Position numbers and translations under genes: made by a program
Assembly (NCBI GenBank): GCA_004335835.1
Contig: RWJK01001313.1
Coordinates: 148,674-212,673, forward strand
From: Scenedesmus sp. ARA3
Taxonomy: Eukaryota > Chlorophyta > Chlorophyceae > Sphaeropleales > Scenedesmaceae
Reading direction: 5' to 3'
Length of the DNA stretch: 64,000 nucleotides
Part shown: piece by piece, positions 56,282 to 64,000 of the stretch
Layout: the number at the start of each line of letters is the position of its first letter
Numbering within the stretch: the stretch's first letter is position 1
The notes under the pieces: model-generated
Told to the model about the DNA's origin: nothing
What the model saw: only the letters and a program-made list of their open reading frames with translations
Databases searched by the model: none

Positions 56282-57222
56282 CTACAGCCGGTGGCCGCTG
56301 TGCTGCTGCAGCTCAGCAGCCAGCTTGTCCACAGCCCCGCCTGACAGCGTTTGCTCCAGCTGCAGAGATCCATGCTGCCGCTCAAACACACCCACCCCCG
56401 GATGACGCACTGCTGCTGCAGCTGCCCTGAAAGCGGCGCCCAGCTGCTGGCTGGCGCTGCTAGCTGCTGCGCTGCGCTGCGCAGCAGGCTGCGGCTGCTT
56501 CTTTGGTTTGACCAGCTTTGACCACAGCTTGTGATGCAGCCAGAGCTCCGTGATGTCTTCCAGAGGCACCTTGGACGTTTCTGGCACGAGAAACATTGAT
56601 AGGAACTGCAGCAGGGGCAGTGGTTGGGCAGATGTGCACAGTGTCAGTAATACTGAACAGACACTGCCATGTGAAGCACCATCAGGTGACACAGCGCAAC
56701 ATCGACACAACTTCAACTGTCTTATTGCATGGTTTGCCACTCCTGACATGACTGCAAAGCTGCAAGCCAAAAAGGTGGCACCGCTGGCGTACACCTCTGT
56801 ACCAATGCTGTATCTGACGTCCTCGGCACATGCATCAGCCATGCATACACTCAAGGCACAGCACGCGGCAGTCACAACCCGACCCCGCCATGTTCACCAA
56901 TAGCCTACGGCGCGTGCACATGTGCGTATTATCTCGCAATCCGCAAGTGACACACATGGAGTCCGCATACCACACTCAGAAAGTTGAGTGTCTTCTCACC
57001 AGGCTCGCCAAGCTGACCGCCAGCAGCACGATGTAGTAGTACCAGCTCAGCTTGCACAGCAGCTTCGTCTCAATCAGCGCGGCGCCAGCGCCAGCAAAGG
57101 ATATGCACAGCGCCACGCCGGCGGGGCGGATCGACAGCGCCTGAGACTCCATTATAATCACCCAGGAAGCAGACGACCAGGCCACGCCGTTGGCAAACTG
57201 GCAGTACATGCAGCATTGAAAG

Positions 57223-57257
<35 letters not shown>

Positions 57258-58318
57258 GCGGCGGCGGCAGCGCCTAAGACTCCATTATGATCACCCAGGA
57301 AGCAGAAGATCAGGCAACGCCATTGGCAAACTGCAATCATGCAGCAGCGGCAGCAGCAACCAGCAGTTGCAGCGGCAGCGGCTCATTTTGGTCCTGTCCT
57401 GCGGGCTGCCCTTCTGGCTGTCAGCACGGGTGCTGCCATGGCTTAGAAACACCAGACCTAAAGTCTCACAGCCTAACACGCTCGTACTGCTACAAGCCAA
57501 GCCACCACAGCTGCCAGATCACCCAATGACACGTCGCAGGCGCAGCAACTGCGCAGTAACGCCTCTTCAGCCATCACCGTGCTCATCTTAAGATGAGCTT
57601 CTCTCGTCACTACTCACCGACAGCACCGACAGCACGGCCAGCTGCAGCCAGGCCCACTGCTGCAGCGTTTCAAAGCTGTGGCCAGCCTCAGTGGCGTGGA
57701 AGCCGCTCAGCCCCACCAGCACGGCCAGCGTGGCGATGGCCAGGCATCACCACACTTGCCTTAGCTCATCCCTACTCACCGACAGCAAGCCAGCTGCAGC
57801 CAGGATACTATTCATGCGGCTGGGTCCCGCTAACGACCTGCAGGCTCCCAGCATGGCTCGCATGGCCGCACACATCACAATGACTACACGACACCACCGC
57901 AGCCTTATCACACATTGCATTGTCACAAATGCAACGCCACAATGTCAGCAACACTGCGACATACTGATCAGTATATCACATGCGCAGCGTTTGCTTGCTT
58001 AGGCTACAGCATCCTCACGCACCATGTGCTAATACTCACCGACAGCACCGACAGCACCGCCAGCTGCAGCCAGGCCCACTGCTGCAGCGTCTTGAAGGAG
58101 TGGCCAGCCTCAGTGGCATGGAAGCCGCTCAGCCCCACCAGCACGGCTAGCGTCGCAATGGCCAGGCCGCTGCTGCAGAGCAGCAGGATGAGGCGCCCCG
58201 CCCTGTCTATTATCAAGGAAGCAAGAACGATACCTGCATCGGGGCAGCAGCATCAGCAGCAGGATGAGGCGGCCCGCCCGGTCTATCATCAAGGACGCAA
58301 GGACGATACCTGCATCGA

Positions 58319-58361
<43 letters not shown>

Positions 58362-60398
58362 TGAGGCGGCCCGCCCGGTCTATCATCAAGGACGCAAGAA
58401 CGATACCTGCATCGAGGCAGCAGCAGCAGCAGCAGCAGCAGGATGAGGCGGCGCGCCCTGTCGATGATGAGGGTGGCCAGGATGATGCCTGCGTGGCCGC
58501 CGCCGCCGCAGCAGCAGCAGCAGCAGCAGCGCACATGCAGCAGTGGAGTGAGTGCAGAGGAGTCAGCTACAGCTCCTAAAATTTTATTGCAAGGCCATGA
58601 TGATGCCTGCATAGGAGCAGTGCCAGGGCCAACCCATCAAATGAGTTCTGAGGTGCACATGAGAGTGGTTGGCCTTGCTGAAGCCGGCACAGACCGTTTG
58701 TTGATTCATATCAATGAGCGCTCAGCGCTGCACATGCCAGCAGGCATAATTGCAACCAAGCATATGCATTGAACTACACCGCACTGACATTTCACATGCA
58801 GAATGTGTGCCTGCATATACAACTGCCGCATCTCAACTCACCGAGTGCATACGCGCCAGCCATGGATATGCTGCTCATAAACACAGCCCAGCGCAGCCCA
58901 GCACCCCCCAGCCGCAGCGACGTGTAGCACACATATGTCATGCTCATGGGGTTGAGCAGCGCAGACAGCAGCGCCATGAGCACGCCCGCAATGATGGCGG
59001 GGCGGTGCACCGGCTTGGACAGCAGCTGCTTGTACATGCTGGCACTCTGCAGCAGCAGCAGCAGCAATGCGGCATGTGCAAAACATGGATGCTTCAAGAC
59101 TCTCTCGGGCGTCCAAGTCAGGAGTACCGGCAGCCTCAACAAGCCGTAGTGCGGCGCAAAACCACGACCAGCGACAGCCGCACATGCCACAATAAGCAAT
59201 GCATGTAGCAGTGCAGATAACAACACAAGAGGACGACGCAGCGCTGTCACCATAAGGTCCCCCCTCCCAAAAGCACCGCATTGAGCAAAGCCCCTCTGAG
59301 CCCTCACTTACATGTGGTACTGCTGCTGACGCCGCCACGATAGCTTGAAACTCCGGGTACGCATCATAGAAGGGCCCCCGCACCTCCCTCAGCGCTGCCC
59401 AGCCGTCAGCATACTTGTGCCGCTGGATGAGGCTGCACAGGTCACATACGCAGGCACACATATCACATAAACCAGCAGATCTTTGCAACTGCTGTTGACT
59501 GAGGCTGCACACGCACAAGTGTGCCGCTGGATGAGGCTGCACAGGTCACATACGCAGGCACACATATCTGTGCCGTTGAGTGAGGCTGCACAAGTCGCAT
59601 GCGCAAGCACACACATTTGTGCCGCTGGATGAGGCTGCAGCATGTGCGCAAGCCGAAAAGGCCGCAAGGACTGACGTCGCCACACATGACACCAGCAGAT
59701 GGTTTGATCCATAGAATTGGCACTGCCAGCATACATGCCACATGCACACAATGTCACACAGCTGGTATGCTTGTGTAGAGGCCCACAAGAGCTTGCAAAT
59801 GCTACATCATGCAAGCAGCTTGCAGGATACAACATGATCAGTTGGAGTGCAAGGCAGGTGAGTGCTAACACACACTCAAGCACACATCAGTCACTTGACA
59901 ACATCACTGTAGCGCATGCCGGCAGCTGCTGCCTACCTGTGCGGCGTCTCATACAGCCAGGGCACCACCACCAGCACCGCAGCCGCCGGCAGAACCGCAA
60001 CACCAAACAGCAGCCGCCAGCCAAGCGCACCCTGCAGGCATCCACACAGACAACACCATAACGATGTAACAAGCCCTGCAGGTCGGCACTGCGCTCTACA
60101 AACTGTGCTGCCATGCTACACAACAAGACACTGGCTGTGCAGAAGCAGCGGGTACCATGCGTGCACCTAAACGGCAGGCAGGTTGATGTGCACATGCACA
60201 GGCACGCCCGCCCACTGCAGTAACATCAACCCTACACATACTGCCAATCAGTGCTTTGCAGCCGCACCTGATCAGCGATGAAGAAGCCCAGCACTGCAGA
60301 CAGCACCGTGCCAAATGCCACTCCCATGTGGTGCCCCATGAGGAACCTGCCGCGAGAGGTGCGCGGCGCAACCTCCACAACCTGCAGGCCAGTGCTCT

Positions 60399-60455
<57 letters not shown>

Positions 60456-62306
60456 GCAGCAGCAGCAGCAGCAGCAGCCAGCAGCGTCTGTTTCATTCGT
60501 GTGTGAGCATCAGACAGCGGTCACTGGTGTCTGTTGCTGGTGACTTTGCTGGGCAGCCGCGTGCATCACACATCCCAGCGCTGCTGCCGCATTGCTAAGA
60601 GGATGCTCTACAATATGCAGCATACAACAGCACAATGCCAGCTCACCAAGTACAGTATGTCGGAGGCCGACCTCGACACTGCTGCGCCAACATACAGCAT
60701 GGCCACATGCACTGCCGCCGCCAGCAGCACCTGCAGGCACGTGGCAACACATGTCCCAAACATGAGCAGGTGGCGAGCTGCAACAATCAGCCATCAGGCA
60801 AGACAGCACGCCTGTCCTCAACTCCTGATTGCCTGTGTGCACACACCAGCATACATATGCGGCCCAAGCTGGCCATCCCAGCCCGGTGCCAGCCGCAATT
60901 GCATGCAGTGGCACCTGGATACACGACTCGTTACAATTCCTGCAAGCGAGGCATCTTCCTGCTAGCTCAGCGCACAAACAGGCAACAGGCATTCACATCA
61001 GCTGCGCCATTCCGCCGCAGCACATGTGCCGCTGCTCCCATTTGCATCACACATCCCAGCGCCACTCCCATCTTCCTGCCACTGCTCTGCACCCAACCAA
61101 CATGTCCAACATGCATCACCAGCAAGTGGGGCTGCTCCCTGCTGCCTCCTCATGTACACACAGGTTACAATATCAATCAGCAGATGGCTTGCAAAGGCTG
61201 CTGTACGTGTGCCGCCGCTCCCACCTGTCCAACAATCGCCATCACGCAGCCCAACGCCACTCCCATCTTCCTGCCCCTGCTCTGCACAAACCCCGCCGCC
61301 AGCAGCGCCGCCAGCAGCGGCAGGGACTCGATCACAGTCTCGTACCAGCTCAGGCCTGGCAGGCCGTCTATGCCTGTTGCGCAAAAGGCTGATATTTTTG
61401 CTAGGATGAAGGCTTGGGGTAGGCCGCTGAAGGTGTAGGTGTATGAGGGGGTCTGGCGAGCTGCGATGGTGTTGGAGAGCATGTAGCCGCGCAGCACGCC
61501 GACTGCGATGCTGGTCCACAGCACCTGCAGGGGTGAATGGGGTGATGTCGTGCAGTGTGTATGTGCGTGAGGGAGAGAAAGATGCGGTGAGTCAGGGAGT
61601 TAGGGGAAAAAGAGGGAGCGCAGACGCCCACTGCAAGGCTTTCTTACAGCACTTGCAGGGGTGGCGTGTGGCATGCCGCACTGCGCTATGCAATGTTGCA
61701 ATGTGTGAGCACGTCTGCTGGGCCCTGCATGTTGCTAACTATGAGGAGCTGCCAGGCTGTGTTGTGGTGTGCGTGGCTGCTGCTGGCTGTGCTGCGCTCT
61801 CGCCCATTGTCTTGCTATTTGGCAGCTTTGCTAGCGCACAGTAGTGGAGGTGAAGATAGCATGTGCAATAATGAGATGGTGAACTACGTTAACGCACGGG
61901 ACAACAGCACCAAATGAATTCCAATAGCTGCGGAGTCAGCAGAGTTGGCCCGTGCTGTTGGCGTGACTGCACTATCCTGCATGACGTGTGCTGGGTGTGA
62001 ACTTGGCACTGCTGCAGCTGCGTTTTGCCTCACCAGGTACACAACAGGTGTCATGGGGGCATCATCTGGGTGCTGTGCCTCCTGTGCTGCTGCTGGAGCT
62101 GCTGGCAATGGCGCTCGGGTTGCTGCGGCTGCTGCTGCAGCTGCTGCTCCTGTGACAGCTGCTGATGGGGGTTGATTGTGTGCCTTGTGCTGGCTGCCGG
62201 GTGGTGCAGCGCATGCTGCATCAGCCGAAGCTGAAGCTGCTTTCGCTGCTTCATTGATTTCTGTTTGTGGCTCTCGGTTGGTCAATGGTAAGCTGCTGCT
62301 TGCCAT
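56282..62306 (-). CDS. Sugar-porter-like major facilitator (MFS) transporter
   Basis: Ten exons (complement): 62034-62306, 61225-61524, 60647-60730, 60268-60396, 59937-60031, 59312-59432, 58842-59046, 58040-58233, 57000-57197, 56282-56605; 640 residues, phases consistent. The N-terminal ~85 residues are a hydrophilic Ala/Gln/Pro tail. Then come PVVYLVLWTSIAVGVLRGYM (TM1), SRGRKMGVALGCVMAIVGQ with the intracellular RGRK motif, VEVAPRTSRGRFLMGHHMG after TM4, PWLYETPH before the central loop, and NPMSMTYVCYTSLR, IIDRAGRLILL, ASWVIIMESQALSIRPAGVA in the C-half. LVPETSKVPLEDITELW at the end is the sugar-porter PETK/PLE signature. Twelve membrane segments are plausible; the substrate is unknown. 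Echoes flank exons 2, 6, 8 and 9. Exon 3 boundaries are the least certain. Confidence 0.92.
57222..57262 (-). repeat. Triplet tract in MFS intron 8
   Basis: CAG then CGG units on the plus strand separate the parent start of exon 9 from its echo. Confidence 0.85.
57272..57345 (-). repeat. Acceptor-side echo of MFS exon 9
   Basis: Copy of the exon 9 start (FANGVA...SWVIIMES; parent about 57145-57205) with its acceptor region. Several bases differ and the frame is partly retained. Confidence 0.85.
57605..57815 (-). repeat. Two donor-side echoes of MFS exon 8
   Basis: A ~130-bp copy of the exon 8 end (LAIATLAVLVGLSGFHATEA...LSVLS; parent 58040-58172) lies at 57612-57745, with a shorter remnant at 57770-57805. 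Against the parent, the long copy shows seven synonymous codon changes, including a two-base Ser TCC to AGC, and one Lys to Glu. Its GTGAGTA donor is intact. Confidence 0.95.
58259..58520 (-). repeat. Three acceptor-side echoes of MFS exon 8 with CAG spacers
   Basis: The exon 8 start (GIVLASLIIDRAGRLIL; parent about 58185-58233) recurs near 58262-58318, 58363-58416 and 58440-58492, separated by CAG tracts (58320-58357, 58420-58440, 58508-58530). The farthest reads GIILATLIIDRARRLIL, mostly conservative changes. Acceptor CAG sites are kept; no donors follow. Confidence 0.95.
59490..59645 (-). repeat. Three to four acceptor-side echoes of MFS exon 6
   Basis: Short copies of the exon 6 start (SLIQRHK; parent 59412-59445) with a GTGCAGCC acceptor lie near 59498, 59517-59560, 59569-59592 and 59618-59640. 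Confidence 0.85.
60397..60480 (-). repeat. Long (CTG)n tract at acceptor of MFS exon 4
   Basis: About 25 CAG units on the plus strand, with CGG interruptions, end exactly at the CTGCAG acceptor of exon 4. Confidence 0.95.
61020..61105 (-). repeat. Donor-side echo of MFS exon 2
   Basis: Copy of the exon 2 end (VQSRGRKMGVALGCVM; parent 61205-61290). It has three synonymous changes and Arg to Ser in the RGRK motif, and it lacks the final ~10 coding bases and the donor. A fainter trace lies at about 60550-60585. Confidence 0.85.
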
Positions 62307-63179
62307 GTGCTGCTGGAGCCCCTCGGCCCAGCTCTACTGCTTCTTCTGCTGCTGCTGCATGGTTGCTGCACTGTGGTGCTCCAATGGCTCAGTGGTTGAC
62401 GAAGAGTTGAGTATTTGCTTCAGGGAGGCAATGACTTGTGCGGAACCCTCGCCTGTCTCCTGCCGGTTCTATCGGAACGTCCTGAGGGCTTGGTAGGTGA
62501 GTTCAAACGGTTGCACAAGACACAGGAGGCAGCGGCGGTGCCGAAGGACAAAAAACAACCTGTTATTTGGCGTGTTAACTTTTGATACGACCATGCACTA
62601 ACGATCCCGTACATTCCGCAAAGCATGCGGGTGTAGGAGAAGGGTGGCCAAATAACACAACCAGAGCGTGTTGATCACCAGAGCATTCTTGCTTGCCGGC
62701 GCAACCTGCTCATACGCAATAACTACAGTAACTGTGTCATTGCCGTATGCTGACAGTACCATGGGAAAGCAGAAGCACCCCCATCTTGTTGGGAGTGACA
62801 CAGTGCTGCATGACTCATTTTCAATGACAAACAGGTAGAGACATCCTATCAACAGTTAGAAGCAAGTGCGAGCCGAGCCTGGTGCATCATACAAACAATT
62901 GGGAAACCCTTGGCGGCAAAAAAATGGGTGCTGGTGCTGCCCACCTCCTCAAATCATTCAAATGGCATCATGTGCTCAGTCAAGTTGACTGGCTGCAGGA
63001 GTGCTGCCAGCAGTGCTGTGACTGATGAAAGGCCCAATATGGGTCCAACTTGTGGTGCAACATCTAATTTTGAAACATCTGGGTGAAGCCAAACATCAGC
63101 AAGAAATGCCAGGCCTTGAGAACACAATAGAAACTGACATTGTCATAGCAATGGTATAGCTGAAGCGAACACAAAGCAT
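62307..63179. other. Upstream region of the MFS gene; nothing else recognised
   Basis: Immediately upstream of the MFS start. AT-richer beyond 62540, no CAG tracts, and only short unrecognisable frames on either strand. Confidence 0.45.
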
Positions 63180-64000
63180 TCAAATTCTGAACCATCTCGC
63201 GCTGGTACAAGCAGGTGATGCGCAGCGGGCAAATGCCCTCCAGCACACAATGCCACACAAGGTCAGAGGAGCTGGCGGCAGCTGACAATCAGAGCATCTC
63301 TGTGCAAGCCGCTGCCTTTGATTAAATGTCTGCAGAAATTGCCGCAACTGCACCCCACAAACTTCGGGAACAAGGTGGTCATCTGCACCATCAATAGACT
63401 GTTGAGGTGCCAGAGAACTACTGCTGTCACTGATGACCTGCTGCTGCTGAACAGGAGCAACCAGCGGTGGAGCGACCTCAGGCACAGCACGTGCAGGCTG
63501 CAGTCCTGTCATTGCAGCTATGTACTGCACTGTGGCTTCAAAGGTGTAGTCTGCTGCATCTGCAGAGGATGCCTGCCAGCAGCCATTGGCAACATTGCCC
63601 TCCTCTGCCATGTCAATGCGCCTGTGCTGCTGCTGGTGGTTGTGAATGAAGTTGCTATGTCCCTGTGTCTCCTCAGCAATGCGAGCCTTCCTGGGACTGG
63701 AGAGCCCCCTTGTGTCACTCGTCACCTGTGGGCTTGGGGCCTGCAAACTGGCAGGTGCTCGAGATCCAGCAGATCCAGCAGCTGCCTGTACATGCACACG
63801 CTCGCTGCAATGCCCGGCGCTGCTGATGCACACTTCACCAGGAGGCCTGGCTGCCCACTCTGAGAGCCTGCCGCTGTTGCCAAGGCTGTCCCAGACATTT
63901 TGCGCAGAGCCTGGCTGTGGCATGACAGGCTGGTGCTGGTGCTGCTGCTGCCGCAGTGGGTGCTGCTGCCGCTGCTGTAGTGGGTGCTGTGGCTGTGGCT
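63180..64000 (-). CDS. Hypothetical Gln/Pro-rich ORF, cut by the window edge
   Basis: The frame stays open from the window edge (64000) to a stop near 63180. The edge end is Gln/His/Pro-rich (HPLRQQQHQHQPV), followed by less biased sequence such as DSLGNSGRLSEWAARPPGE and TFEATVQYIAAMTGLQPA. Near the low-coordinate end a second minus-strand frame (63064-63288) overlaps and also looks reasonable, so a splice junction may lie around 63250. I recognise no domain. It could be an exon of a larger gene beginning beyond the window. Confidence 0.35.
   Translation of the reverse strand, partial: PQPQHPLQQRQQHPLRQQQHQHQPVMPQPGSAQNVWDSLGNSGRLSEWAARPPGEVCISSAGHCSERVHVQAAAGSAGSRAPASLQAPSPQVTSDTRGLSSPRKARIAEETQGHSNFIHNHQQQHRRIDMAEEGNVANGCWQASSADAADYTFEATVQYIAAMTGLQPARAVPEVAPPLVAPVQQQQVISDSSSSLAPQQSIDGADDHLVPEVCGVQLRQFLQTFNQRQRLAQRCSDCQLPPAPLTLCGIVCWRAFARCASPACTSARWFRI

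Overview
This 64-kb window is nuclear DNA of a green alga, most likely a chlorophyte of the class Chlorophyceae. The genes are intron-rich with short exons and GTGAG/GTGCG donors. Acceptors are mostly CTGCAG|G. CAG/CTG triplet tracts occur throughout, coding Gln/Ala/Ser runs in exons and forming (CTG)n tracts in front of 3' splice sites. A predicted transit peptide, a peroxin, an m6A methyltransferase and a complex I subunit exclude a prokaryote. I cannot name the species. One assembly gap (61 N) lies in a GCAA microsatellite at 1461-1521.

I built gene models by hand from splice sites, reading phase and recognised protein families. In order: a small putative plastid protein (minus, 620-2401); FCF1/UTP24 (minus, 3838-6173); MRD1/RBM19 with five RRMs (plus, 6699-14864); a secreted fucosyltransferase-like protein (plus, 15407-17810); PEX1 (plus, 18472-26039); a modular secreted Cys-rich/NHL protein (plus, about 27950-33189); METTL3-type m6A methyltransferase (minus, 36817-43334); a Scw1/Whi3/RBPMS-like two-RRM protein (plus, 44164-46724); an SDN/REX1-type DEDDh 3'-5' exonuclease (minus, 48116-53109); complex I subunit NDUFA2 (minus, 54415-55756); a sugar-porter-type MFS transporter (minus, 56282-62306); and an edge-truncated Gln-rich ORF (minus, 63180-64000). 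In every complete model the exon lengths sum to a multiple of three with matching phases at each junction.

Five of the eleven recognised genes act on RNA. FCF1 and MRD1, both factors of the small-subunit processome, are divergent from one 525-bp spacer. METTL3 and the two-RRM protein are divergent from an 829-bp spacer.

The most unusual feature is a recurrent architecture I call splice-junction echoes. In eight of the genes, introns hold one to seven direct-orientation copies of the end or start of the neighbouring exon, including its splice site. Several donor-side copies are bounded by their own AG and GT, have a length divisible by three and are in phase, so they look like splice-ready microexons. 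Copies in METTL3, MRD1, PEX1 and the MFS gene differ from the parent exon mostly at synonymous positions. This is the best candidate here for a previously undescribed system. It needs RNA data to tell alternative microexons from silent tandem duplications.
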